This document shows, one piece after another, positions 17,631 through 26,493 of a stretch of 64,000 bases of DNA (the first letter of the stretch is position 1; every line of letters starts with the position of its first letter). A program made the translations under genes and the position numbers. This DNA comes from Burkholderia arboris. GTDB taxonomy: Bacteria; Pseudomonadota; Gammaproteobacteria; Burkholderiales; Burkholderiaceae. The DNA lies in NCBI RefSeq assembly GCF_902499125.1, contig NZ_CABVPX010000036.1, positions 23,637-87,636 on the forward strand, given 5' to 3'. Under the pieces are notes generated by a model that ran no database searches, was not told where the DNA came from, and saw nothing but the letters and a program-made list of their open reading frames with translations.

Positions 17631-18615
17631 CGCGCACAACCTGATCGAGGTCATCAAGCCCGGCCTCGCGACGTCGGTCCAGGATACGGGCCGGCAAGGC
17701 TACTACCACGTCGGCATCCCGCCGTCGGGCGCGCTCGACCAGTATGCGTCGCGTGCGGCGAACCTGCTGGTCGGCAATCCCGAAGAAGCGGCCGTGCTCG
17801 AATGCACGCTGCTCGGCCCGGAGCTGATGTTCCATGCGGACGCGCTCGTTGCCGTCACGGGCGCCGAGATGACGCCGAAGATCGACGGCGTCGGGCAGTG
17901 CTGCAACATCGCGCTGCGCATCCGCGCGGGCAGTGTGCTGTCGTTCAACTACGTGAAGGGCGGTGCGCGGGCCTACCTGGCCGTCGCGGGCGGCATCGAC
18001 GTGCCGGTCGTGCTCGGCAGCCGCTCGACCTATGCGCTCGGCGCGATCGGCGGCCATGCGGGCCGGCGGCTGCAGAAAGGCGACCGGCTGCCGATCGGCG
18101 CCGCGCGCGGCATGCATCGCGAAGGGCGCGAGCTGCCGGCGGCGGTCGTCCGGCCGCTCGACAGCCAGGTCGAACTGCGCGTGCTGACGGGCCTGTACCA
18201 CTACCGGCTCACCGACGCATCGGCGCACACGTTCTTCGACGACGAATGGACGGTCGCGCCTGAAGCCGACCGCATCGGCTACCGCTACAAGAACGGGCGC
18301 CCGCTGCAGTTCCGGCCGCGCGAACAGCCGTTCGGCGCGGGCGCCGATCCGTCGAACATCGTCGACGCGTGCTATCCGATCGGCTCGATCCAGGTGCCGG
18401 CCGGGCTCGAGCCGATCATCCTGCATCGCGACGCGGTGTCGGGTGGCGGCTACGCGACGATCGGCACGGTCATCAGCGCCGACATGGACCTGATCGGCCA
18501 GATGCAGCCGAACCATCGCGCGCGCTTCGTGCGCGTGACGATGGCCGATGCGCTCGCGGCACGCCGCGAGTACCAGCGGCGCCTCGCGCTGCTGCGCGCC
18601 GTGCTGCAGGACTGA
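17620..18615 (+). CDS. pxpC: 5-oxoprolinase subunit C (KipA family)
   Basis: PxpC is the KipA/allophanate-hydrolase-subunit-2-like subunit. The 331-residue protein opens with the family block IEVIKPGLATSVQDTGRQGY and continues with GIPPSGALDQYA and AYLAVAGGIDVPVVLGSRST. The start at 17620 is used because an upstream in-frame ATG at 17587 lies deep inside pxpB. A GC-rich hairpin without a U-tract follows the stop around 18620-18650. Confidence 0.93.
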   Translation: MPADAHNLIEVIKPGLATSVQDTGRQGYYHVGIPPSGALDQYASRAANLLVGNPEEAAVLECTLLGPELMFHADALVAVTGAEMTPKIDGVGQCCNIALRIRAGSVLSFNYVKGGARAYLAVAGGIDVPVVLGSRSTYALGAIGGHAGRRLQKGDRLPIGAARGMHREGRELPAAVVRPLDSQVELRVLTGLYHYRLTDASAHTFFDDEWTVAPEADRIGYRYKNGRPLQFRPREQPFGAGADPSNIVDACYPIGSIQVPAGLEPIILHRDAVSGGGYATIGTVISADMDLIGQMQPNHRARFVRVTMADALAARREYQRRLALLRAVLQD

Positions 18616-18835
18616 GCGCCGGACGCCCGGCCACCCTGCCGGGCGCCGTTCGCCGCCCGCCGTTTTCATCCTTCGCTTTCGTTTCCCGCCCGTGCGGCCG
18701 CGCGCGGCGCGGCGGGGACGCTTGCGCGCCGTTTCTGCCGGACCGGTTGCCCGCCCGACGTCGGGGCAACCCTGCGGATCGCCTGACCCGCGGCCCAGAC
18801 GTCGTCCGCTGTTTTGCTCATCGAGGAGCACGCTC

Positions 18836-20191
18836 ATGGCCAACCTGGCTCAGGCCCGCACCGACGAGGATCTCGACCTGTCGACGCTCGCCATTCCCGA
18901 TCACGCGCGCATGCCGCCCTTTTCGCTGACGATGGCGTGGTGGGCCGTCTGCAGCGCGGTGTTCTACATCGTCGTCGGCGCGACGCTCGCGCTCACCTAC
19001 GGCGCGCGCAACGCGCTGATCGGCATGGCGCTGTCGGTGGTGTCGTACGGCGTCGTCAATTCGATCATCAGCCGCTATGCGATTCGCACCGGCCTGTCGG
19101 TCGCGCTGTTCTCGCGCGTGCTGTTCGGCAGCGCGGGCGCGGCGCTCGCGACGCTGATCTTCTTCGCGACGGCGATCTACTACGCGGTGTTCGAGGGCTC
19201 GGTGATCGCGGTCGCCGCGCATCACCAGTTTCCGGCGCTGGACTACCAATGGGCCGCGCTGATCGTCGTCTGCTACAGCGTGCCGCTCGTGTTCGGCAGC
19301 GTGCAGCACTGGCTCGACAAGTTCAACGGCGTGCTGCTGCCGTTCTACCTGTTCGGGCTGCTCGCGGCGGTCGGGCTCGCGACGGCCGAGTACGGCTATC
19401 ACGCCGCGTGGCTCGATTTCGGGCCGGCGGGCGGCGCACCGGCCGGCGGCTGGTGGCAGTGCTTCGTCTACTACATGGGTGTGTGGGTGCTGATGATGTT
19501 CACGTTCGACTACGCGCGCTTCGGCCGCAAGGAGGACGCCCGCTATCACGGCCGCTTCAACTTCGGGATGCCGTTCTATCTCGTCACGTTCCTCGTCAAC
19601 GGCGCGGCCGGCATCTATCTCGTCGCCACGATTCCCGGGCTCGGCACGCTGTCGGAAGTGTCGGTCGTGCTCGCGCTGCTCAAGCTGATGGGCGTGTGGG
19701 GGTTGCTGTTCGTATGGGTCACGCAGTCGCGCATCAACACCGCGAACTACTACCTCGCGACCGTCAACATGCAGGCGTTCTTCCAGAAGGTCGCCGGGCT
19801 GCGCGCGCCGAAGTTCGTATGGGCGCTCGTGGTCGGCGCGGTCGTCTACGCGCTGATGATGGCCGACATCTTCTCGCGGATCCTGCAGGCGCTCGCGTAC
19901 CAGGGCATCTTCGTCGTCGCGTGGGTCGGCGTCGCGCTCGCGCACATCCTGTCGGCGCGCTACGGGCAGCTCGTCGGCGACGATGTCGAGTGCCGCGACG
20001 CGCATGTGCCGGTGTTCAATCCGGGCGGGCTGACTGCGTGGTTCGCGGGTGCGTTCGCGGGGCTCGCGCTGAACCAGGCGACCGGGTTCGCCGCGTCGCT
20101 GTCGGCACCGGCGACCTTCGTCGTGTCGTGGGTCGTCTATCGCGCGCTGCTCGGCACCGCGAAGCGGGCCTGGTTCGTGCGGAATACGTAA
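18836..20191 (+). CDS. NCS1-family permease
   Basis: A 451-residue inner-membrane protein with about 12 hydrophobic segments and the N-terminal pattern of the nucleobase:cation symporter-1 family (cytosine and purine permeases). Ligand residues cannot be assigned by eye. It follows pxpC by 220 bp on the same strand and is convergent with the next gene. Context suggests import of 5-oxoproline or a related cyclic amide, which is inference. Confidence 0.85.
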   Translation: MANLAQARTDEDLDLSTLAIPDHARMPPFSLTMAWWAVCSAVFYIVVGATLALTYGARNALIGMALSVVSYGVVNSIISRYAIRTGLSVALFSRVLFGSAGAALATLIFFATAIYYAVFEGSVIAVAAHHQFPALDYQWAALIVVCYSVPLVFGSVQHWLDKFNGVLLPFYLFGLLAAVGLATAEYGYHAAWLDFGPAGGAPAGGWWQCFVYYMGVWVLMMFTFDYARFGRKEDARYHGRFNFGMPFYLVTFLVNGAAGIYLVATIPGLGTLSEVSVVLALLKLMGVWGLLFVWVTQSRINTANYYLATVNMQAFFQKVAGLRAPKFVWALVVGAVVYALMMADIFSRILQALAYQGIFVVAWVGVALAHILSARYGQLVGDDVECRDAHVPVFNPGGLTAWFAGAFAGLALNQATGFAASLSAPATFVVSWVVYRALLGTAKRAWFVRNT

Positions 20192-20223
20192 CGCCGCCGC
20201 GCCTGCGACGGCGCGGCAGCGGC

Positions 20224-21312
20224 TTACCCGATCGTCTGTACCGGGTTGCCCTTCGCGTCGCGGATCACCGTCTTCTCGACGCGCCAGCGCACGCCGTCGA
20301 GCCCGTCGATCGCATACTCGCCCGCGCGCGGCTTCAGCGTGCGCGCCAGCGCCTGCACCGTCGCGTCGGTGAGCCGCAGCGTCAGCGTGCCGTCTTCGTC
20401 GGTCACGGCGTTCGCGTCGCCGTGCACGAACCGCAGCGCGCCGTCGTGACCGACCAGGCGGAACGCGCGGTCGAACGGCAGCCGCAACGGCAGCAACGCG
20501 ACGAGTTCCTCGACCTGCCGCGCGCCGACGGTAATCTCGATCACGGGCGCGCGCAGCAGCCGCTTGCGCGTGTCCCATCCGAGCACGTCGGTGAACAGGT
20601 AGCCGCTCGCCGAGCCGTCGCGCTGCGTACCCGCGTCGACCTGCTCGCGCACGTCCGCGCGTTCGAGCAGCGATGCGCGGCCGAGCTCGGTCACCCAGAG
20701 CGGCATGTGCGGCAGCAGCGTGTCGAGCAGCGCGCGCGTGCGCCAGCGCTTCGCGGCGCGCTCTTCGTCGAGCGTCAGCCCGACGACCTGCAGGAACGCG
20801 AGGCGGCCGTGCGGCGTGTCGATCGACGGCAGTTCCGGATCGAACGCGAAGCCCATCGAGCAGAGCGCCGTGCCGGTATCGAGCGCGATCGGGCCGTTGG
20901 CCGTCATCCAGTGGCCGTCGTCGAACGCGTTGCCGCTCTGGAACACGTAGCGCGCGAGATTCTGCAGGAAGCTGAACACCCAGCGCGGCGGCTCCTCTTC
21001 GCCCGCCGCGCACGCGACGCGCATCGTCAGCTCGAACCCGAAGCCGCTGACGGCCGGATCGTCGGACTCCTTCGCATACAGCTCGCTCAGCCCGTACGTG
21101 ACGAAGTGCCAGTGCGGCACGGGCCCCGCGCGCTTCCACACGCTGATCCCGTCGAGCGGATCGGGGCCGCCGAGCCGCCACTTGACCAGCGTGCCGTAGT
21201 GCTTCGGCTCCTGGCCCGGATAGAGGCGTGCAAGCGCACCGTCGATCGCGTCCCAGCCGGGCGCGGCGTCATCGTCCGCGCCGTCCTGCGTGTCGTGTGT
21301 TGCGTCGGTCAT
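20224..21312 (-). CDS. suppressor-of-fused (SUFU) domain protein
   Basis: A 362-residue cytoplasmic protein with a bacterial SUFU-like domain. Features are the opening WDAIDGALARLYPGQEPKHY, the DPLDGISVW strand, HWHFVTYGLSELY and GFGFELTMR, which are signatures of that superfamily. In bacteria such domains often occur as immunity proteins or stand-alone proteins of unknown role. Nothing nearby looks like a toxin partner. It is convergent with the permease across a CCGCGCC/GGCGCGG hairpin. Confidence 0.82.
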   Translation of the reverse strand: MTDATHDTQDGADDDAAPGWDAIDGALARLYPGQEPKHYGTLVKWRLGGPDPLDGISVWKRAGPVPHWHFVTYGLSELYAKESDDPAVSGFGFELTMRVACAAGEEEPPRWVFSFLQNLARYVFQSGNAFDDGHWMTANGPIALDTGTALCSMGFAFDPELPSIDTPHGRLAFLQVVGLTLDEERAAKRWRTRALLDTLLPHMPLWVTELGRASLLERADVREQVDAGTQRDGSASGYLFTDVLGWDTRKRLLRAPVIEITVGARQVEELVALLPLRLPFDRAFRLVGHDGALRFVHGDANAVTDEDGTLTLRLTDATVQALARTLKPRAGEYAIDGLDGVRWRVEKTVIRDAKGNPVQTIG

Positions 21313-21393
21313 GTGGCCCTCTGTCGCGTTTCATGTTCCGGTGCGTGGTGGCGCCAGCGCACGGGGCAGCGGCTGCGGCCGCCGCCGGGCGCA

Positions 21394-22119
21394 TCACACG
21401 TGCGCCGCCGCGCCGTCGAGCGCCGCGCGCACGCGCTCGACGCGCTGTTCGTCGACGGGCGCGAGCACCTCGCCGCGCGGCCGCACGCCCGAGCCGAAAT
21501 GCACCGCACGCACGCCGGTCGCACGGACGAAATCGCCGACCGCATCGATCGTGAGCCCCGAGCCGGCCAATACCGTGCAGGTCGAACCGGCCGCCTGCCG
21601 CACGAGCCGCGTGATCGTCGCGACGGCATCGAGTACCGACGGATGGCCGCCCGACGTCAGCACCGACGTGACGGCCGGCACGCGCAGCAGCGCGTCGAAC
21701 GCGGCGTTCAGATCGCGCGCGACGTCGAACGCCCGGTGGAACGTGAGTGCCCGGCCGTCCGCGGCGGCCGCGATGCGGGCCAGCGCGCCGAGATCGATGT
21801 CGCCGTGCGCGTCGAGCGCGCCGAACACGACGCCGTTCGCGCCGGCCGCGACGGCCGCGCGCACGTCGCGTTCGATCACGCGCAGGTCGTCGGCGTCATA
21901 GACGAACGACCGGCTGTGCGGACGCACGATCACGTTGACGGGAATCGGCACCGCGGCCACGACGGCCTCGATCAGGCCGACGCTGGGCGTCAGCCCGCCT
22001 TCGGTGATCGCGGTCACGAGCTCGAGGCGGTCGGCGCCCGCACGGGCGGCGGCCTTCGCATCGCCGACGGTCGTGGCGATCACTTCGAGGAGGACGGAAG
22101 AAGCGGCGTTTCGGTTCAT
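21394..22119 (-). CDS. cutC: CutC-family copper homeostasis protein
   Basis: A 241-residue TIM-barrel protein of the CutC family. Conserved blocks are LLEVIATTVGDA, GADRLELVTAITEGGLTPS, NVIVRPHSRSF, and the late LTSGG and LAGSGL loops. The family was named for copper tolerance in E. coli, though that role has been questioned, so the true function is open. It lies 81 bp downstream of the SUFU gene's start on the same strand. Confidence 0.9.
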   Translation of the reverse strand: MNRNAASSVLLEVIATTVGDAKAAARAGADRLELVTAITEGGLTPSVGLIEAVVAAVPIPVNVIVRPHSRSFVYDADDLRVIERDVRAAVAAGANGVVFGALDAHGDIDLGALARIAAAADGRALTFHRAFDVARDLNAAFDALLRVPAVTSVLTSGGHPSVLDAVATITRLVRQAAGSTCTVLAGSGLTIDAVGDFVRATGVRAVHFGSGVRPRGEVLAPVDEQRVERVRAALDGAAAHV

Positions 22120-22202
22120 GGGCGGCCCGCGAATCGTCTGGACAATTCGCGCATCCTAGCCGAGCCGCGTGACGGACGCCAGCGTGCCGGCGGCCGTGCA
22201 CG

Positions 22203-22607
22203 TCAGCCGCGCCGCACGAGCCAGATGCCAGCGAGCGCGGACAGGCCGGTCACCACGGTGCCGGGCGCGAACCGGAACATCCGCACGGTGAATTGCACCC
22301 CCTGCTGCTGCATCACGTCGACGATCCCCGGCGCGAGCAGCAGCGTCGCCCAGCCGATCATCCCGAGCGCGGTGGTCGCGGTCGCGACGAGCAGCGCGAT
22401 GCCGGCACCGCGCGCACGCGGCCGGAACGCGCCGGCAAACGCGCCCGCAGCCAAAAGCGCAACCGAAACCGCGGACATCCCAGCGGCAAACACGACCATC
22501 ACCGTCGTCTGGCCGACCTTCAGGAACGCGACCATCTGCGCGACGATCACGCACATGCCCGCGATCGCGAACAGCACGATCGCCAGCGCGTTGCGCACGG
22601 CGTTCAT
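22203..22607 (-). CDS. small four-helix membrane protein
   Basis: A 134-residue protein with four hydrophobic segments and a positively charged C-terminus, so an inner-membrane protein. I recognise no family. Its ATG overlaps the stop of the preceding membrane gene by ATGA, so the two are translated as a pair. Codon use is typical of the surroundings. Confidence 0.7.
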   Translation of the reverse strand: MNAVRNALAIVLFAIAGMCVIVAQMVAFLKVGQTTVMVVFAAGMSAVSVALLAAGAFAGAFRPRARGAGIALLVATATTALGMIGWATLLLAPGIVDVMQQQGVQFTVRMFRFAPGTVVTGLSALAGIWLVRRG

Positions 22608-22990
22608 GCGGGTGTCTGGCGGAAATACGCGGTCGCGGGGCGCCGGAACAGCAGGTAGACGAACAGCGCGAACAGCAGGACGCCGGGAATCAGCACCGCG
22701 AGCATCGACGCCGGCATGTTGATTAACGAGAACGCAATCCCGAACACGAATGTCACGATATACGCCATGCGCGACCATTCGCGGCCCTTGAGGATCGCGA
22801 TGCCGATGACGACGTTCGCCGCTTCGATAATCATGCTGATGCCGAACGTCGCCCACACGGGCAGCAGGTAGTGCGACATCAGCGCCTGGGTGGTCGGCAT
22901 GCCGATCGAGAACGGCGTATAGACGCACGTGATCGCGTTGGTCACGATGATGATCCACGCGAGGATGGTCAGCGAAATCGGTCTTTTCAT
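22604..22990 (-). CDS. small four-helix membrane protein
   Basis: A 128-residue protein opening with MKRPISLTILAWI and carrying four predicted transmembrane segments; KGREWSRM lies on an intervening loop. The arrangement resembles small membrane proteins of unknown function found in many proteobacteria. It is the first gene of the two-gene unit with the next membrane protein. A purine-rich AGGAAAACAC stretch precedes the start. Confidence 0.7.
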   Translation of the reverse strand: MKRPISLTILAWIIIVTNAITCVYTPFSIGMPTTQALMSHYLLPVWATFGISMIIEAANVVIGIAILKGREWSRMAYIVTFVFGIAFSLINMPASMLAVLIPGVLLFALFVYLLFRRPATAYFRQTPA

Positions 22991-23147
22991 TGTGTTTTCC
23001 TTTTATTCGCCGCCATGGTTGGCCCCCGGGACGGCGCGATCGCGGTCACGACGGCCGCGGTCGGGCCATTGTCGGGGAAGCCCGCGGCGAACGCAACGGC
23101 CGCCCCGCGCCGCCGCGCCCCGATCGCCGCATGCGATCCGTGCGCCC

Positions 23148-24434
23148 CTAGCCGGCGTCCGCTTCGTCGTCGACCCAGTCGATGTCGCCGCACAGCACGC
23201 GCTGCGCATCGCCGACGCGCACCGCCACCGACAGCGTCACGCACGGCTGCGCCTCGTTGATCGACAGGTACGGCCGCGTGACCTGCACGCGCCCCGGCTC
23301 GGCGATCGCCGAGCGGAAATACGGCCGGCGCAGCCAGTTCGCACCTTGCGCGTCCGCCAGCGGCGAGAAGCGCGCCTCGGCGAGCGCGCGATCGGCGCGC
23401 AGCACGACGTTGCGGCCCGACTGCCGGCCGTGCGCGTCGAGCAGGAAGCAGCGCGCGGCCGCGTCGAGCGCGAGGAAGTTCCAGCACACCTCGTCGAGCG
23501 GCTCGCCGGCCGCGAGACGCTCGGCCGCCCGCTCGAACGCGCGCAGGTACGGCGCGAGCCGCTGCGCGTCGCGCCGCTCGCGCGCTTCGGTCTGCTGACG
23601 AAAGCGCTCGGTCAGCTCGCCGATGCAGCCGGTCGCGGCCGCGCTGTCGGGCAGCCCCGGCGCCGGGCGCCCGAAGTAGTAGCCCTGCACGAAATCGGCC
23701 TCGCACGACAGCGCGATCTGCGCCTCGTGCTCGGTCTCGATCCCTTCGACGAGCACGAGCTTGCCGGCCTCGTGCAGCAACGTGACGAGCCCGTGCAGGA
23801 TCGCGGTGAGCCCGGTGCGGTGCGCCGCGTGCGACAGCATGATCCGGTCGAGCTTCACGATGTCCGGGTTCAGCTGCCAGATCCGTTCGAGGTTCGAATG
23901 ACCGGCGCCGAAATCGTCGAGCGCGATCAGGAAGCCGTGCGTGCGGAATTCGCGCACGGCCTCCGCGAGCCGCTCGACGTCTTCCGCGCGCTGTTCGAGC
24001 ACTTCGAGCACGATGCGGCGCGGCGGCATGCCGAGCCGCTTCAGGTTCGCGAGCAGCGCGGCTGCCTGGAACGGATCGGTCAGCACACCCGGATGGACGT
24101 TGAGGAACAGCCACTCGCGCTCCGCGCCGAGCAGCGCGAAGTTCTCGAGATGCAGCGCCTGCGCGAGCCGGTCGAGCTGCAGCAGTTCGCCCTGCCGCGC
24201 GGCTTCGCCGAACACGTCGAGCGGCGACACCGCGCGGTCGAGCGCATCGTGCGCGCGCAGCAGCGCCTCGTAGCCGACCGCACGCTGGTGCGACAGGCTG
24301 AATATCGGCTGGAACACGGTCGTCAGCGTCAGGTCGCGGTGCTGCGTGGCCAGACGTTCGAAGCCGGAGCTCATCTCCCGCTCGAACCGGTACGGCGACG
24401 CGGCGGCCGGACGCTCCTGTTGAACGATCGTCAT
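23148..24434 (-). CDS. EAL-domain c-di-GMP phosphodiesterase with YkuI-like C-terminus
   Basis: A 428-residue protein whose EAL domain spans roughly residues 35-270. Catalytic and metal-binding elements all appear intact: GYEALLR, FLNVHPG, VLEVLEQ, LDDFGAGHSN, VKLDRI, LVEGIETE and QGYYFGRP. This predicts active hydrolysis of cyclic di-GMP. The last 140 residues look like the PAS-like YkuI_C sensory domain, ending in LCGDIDW. There are no membrane segments. A very strong AGGAGGA ribosome site precedes the ATG, and a perfect 13-bp hairpin lies just ahead of it in the leader. Confidence 0.9.
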   Translation of the reverse strand: MTIVQQERPAAASPYRFEREMSSGFERLATQHRDLTLTTVFQPIFSLSHQRAVGYEALLRAHDALDRAVSPLDVFGEAARQGELLQLDRLAQALHLENFALLGAEREWLFLNVHPGVLTDPFQAAALLANLKRLGMPPRRIVLEVLEQRAEDVERLAEAVREFRTHGFLIALDDFGAGHSNLERIWQLNPDIVKLDRIMLSHAAHRTGLTAILHGLVTLLHEAGKLVLVEGIETEHEAQIALSCEADFVQGYYFGRPAPGLPDSAAATGCIGELTERFRQQTEARERRDAQRLAPYLRAFERAAERLAAGEPLDEVCWNFLALDAAARCFLLDAHGRQSGRNVVLRADRALAEARFSPLADAQGANWLRRPYFRSAIAEPGRVQVTRPYLSINEAQPCVTLSVAVRVGDAQRVLCGDIDWVDDEADAG

Positions 24435-24458
24435 GCCTTCCTCCTGGTATTGCCTTCG

Positions 24459-24490
24459 AACGCGCCGCCCGCCGAAACGGGCGGCGCGTT
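24459..24490 (-). promoter_or_regulatory. perfect 13-bp stem-loop in leader of EAL gene
   Basis: Arms at 24459-24471 and 24478-24490 are exact reverse complements with a six-base loop. The hairpin ends 24 bases before the start codon of the EAL gene, just upstream of its ribosome site, and has no U-tract after it. It could protect or regulate the mRNA rather than terminate it. Confidence 0.55.
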
Positions 24491-24730
24491 CAATGTCATG
24501 GTTGGACCCTCGGTTGCCCGGTCGATGCCGGACGGCTGCCCACCTTCAAGCAAGCTCCGTGCAAGGTCCTGACAACCCGTACGCCATGCGGCTGCACGGG
24601 GTCTTCGCACCATCGTGGCGCGCGCCGGATGCACCACTTTCGTGCGCACGCACCGGTCACTCGAGCGCAGCCGTCACGTCAGCACGCTACACTCCGTACG
24701 ATCGTTTCATTCCCCGTATTCGCCGTATCG

Positions 24731-26398
24731 ATGGAAATCGTCTTCACAGTCCTGATCCTGCTGCTGACCGTCGCGCTGTCCGGCGCCGTCACGCGCATTC
24801 TGCCGTTGCAACTGCCGCTGCCGCTGATGCAGATCGCGTTCGGCGCGATGCTCGCATGGCCGAAGCTGAACCTGCACGTCACGTTCGACCCCGAAATCTT
24901 CATGCTGCTGTTCATTCCGCCGCTGCTGTTCGCGGACGGCTGGCGGATTCCGAAACGCGAGCTGTACCTGCAGCGCCGCGCGATCCTGATGCTCGCATTC
25001 GGGCTCGTGTTCATGACGGTACTCGCAGTGGGTTACTTCGCGCATTGGCTGATTCCCGAGTTGCCGCTGCCGATCGCGTTCGCGCTCGCGGCCGTGCTGT
25101 CGCCGACCGACGCGGTCGCGCTGTCCGGCATCGCCGGCAAAGGCCGGATCCCGCCGCAACTGATGCACATCCTCGAAGGCGAGGCGCTGATGAACGACGC
25201 GTCGGGCCTCGTCGCGCTGAAGTTCGCGATCGCGGCCGCGCTGACGGGCGTGTTCTCGCTGCGCGCCGCGTCAGTCACGTTCGTGATCGTCGCCGCCGGC
25301 GGGCTCGCGACGGGCGCGATCGTGTCGTGGGTGTTCAGCGCGCTGTCCACGCGCTTCCTGAACGCCGAGCAGGAAGGCGATCCGGCCCCCGGCATCGTGA
25401 TGACGCTGCTCGTGCCGTTCGCGGCCTACCTGTTCGCCGAGCACCTCGACCTGTCGGGCGTGCTCGCGGCCGTGTCGGCCGGGATGATGATGAATTACAC
25501 GAGCTTCTCGCGCAAAAGCACGGTCGCGTCGCGCGTGCGGGCCGAAAGCACGTGGGCGATGATCGAGTTCGTGTTCAACGGCATGGTGTTCATCATGCTC
25601 GGGCTGCAGTTGCCGCACATCATCGGCCGCGCGCTCGTCGATGCGCACCATACGAGCGACGCGCTGGTCGGCCGGATGATCTTCAACGTGTGCGCGATGA
25701 TGCTCGCGCTGTATGCGATCCGCTTCACGTGGGTGTGGCTGCTGCGCTGGTTCGCGAGCCGCCGCGCCGCGCGCCAGGGCCTCGCGGGCACGATGGCCGG
25801 CGTGCGCACGATCGCGGTGATGACGGTCGGCGGCGTGCGCGGTGCGGTCACGCTCGCCGGCGTGCTGTCGATCCCCGTCGCATTGTCGGACGGCGCGCCG
25901 CTGCCGGGGCGCGACACCGCGATCTTCGTCGCGTCGGCCGTGATCCTCGGCTCGCTGATCGTCGCGGTGATCGGGCTGCCGCTGCTGCTGCGCGGCGTGC
26001 GCTCGGCGCGCAACCCGCTCGGCGACGAGGAGCGCTCCGCGCGCTCGGCCGCCGCGCAGGCCGCGATCCGCGCGATCGACTCGTCGCACGATGCGATCTC
26101 GGCCGATCTCGACGAATCGGGCGCCGCACGCTGCGCGGACATCTCCGCACGCGTGATGGACCAGTATCGCCGCCGGCTCTCCGCGCTGGCCGAGGACGGC
26201 CCCACGCCGCGCGCGGAAGCGAAGCAGGCCGAGACGATGGAACTGCAGATGCGGATCGCGGCCGTGCGCGCGGAACGCTCGGCGCTGTACCGGCTGCGCA
26301 GCGACAGCAAGATTTCCGACGAGACGCTGACGAAGCTGATCCGCGAGATCGACCTGTCGGAAACCGCGCTGTCGACGCGCAAGAAAGGCATTCTTTGA
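24731..26398 (+). CDS. CPA1-type Na+/H+ antiporter
   Basis: A 555-residue inner-membrane protein with about 12 transmembrane helices and a cytoplasmic C-terminal tail of 130 residues rich in charged residues. The ion-translocation signatures LSPTDAVALSGI and EGEALMNDASGLVALK are present, along with GGVRGAVTLAG, all typical of the monovalent cation:proton antiporter-1 family (NhaP/YjcE group). The start at 24731 is preferred because the upstream extension from 24629 is not hydrophobic and not family-like. It is divergent from the EAL gene across about 300 bp. Confidence 0.9.
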   Translation: MEIVFTVLILLLTVALSGAVTRILPLQLPLPLMQIAFGAMLAWPKLNLHVTFDPEIFMLLFIPPLLFADGWRIPKRELYLQRRAILMLAFGLVFMTVLAVGYFAHWLIPELPLPIAFALAAVLSPTDAVALSGIAGKGRIPPQLMHILEGEALMNDASGLVALKFAIAAALTGVFSLRAASVTFVIVAAGGLATGAIVSWVFSALSTRFLNAEQEGDPAPGIVMTLLVPFAAYLFAEHLDLSGVLAAVSAGMMMNYTSFSRKSTVASRVRAESTWAMIEFVFNGMVFIMLGLQLPHIIGRALVDAHHTSDALVGRMIFNVCAMMLALYAIRFTWVWLLRWFASRRAARQGLAGTMAGVRTIAVMTVGGVRGAVTLAGVLSIPVALSDGAPLPGRDTAIFVASAVILGSLIVAVIGLPLLLRGVRSARNPLGDEERSARSAAAQAAIRAIDSSHDAISADLDESGAARCADISARVMDQYRRRLSALAEDGPTPRAEAKQAETMELQMRIAAVRAERSALYRLRSDSKISDETLTKLIREIDLSETALSTRKKGIL

Positions 26399-26441
26399 CG
26401 GGCCGGCAGCCGCCGGTGCGCAATCGGGTCGAAGTCCGGAT

Positions 26442-26473
26442 AAAAAAAGGCGACGCAGCAGCGTCGCCTTTTT
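26442..26473. terminator. bidirectional terminator
   Basis: GGCGACGC and GCGTCGCC flank an AGCA loop, with an A-run on the left and T5 on the right. It lies between the convergent antiporter and indolepyruvate oxidoreductase genes and should serve both. Confidence 0.88.
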
Positions 26474-26493
26474 CACATCCGCCCGCGATCGCG

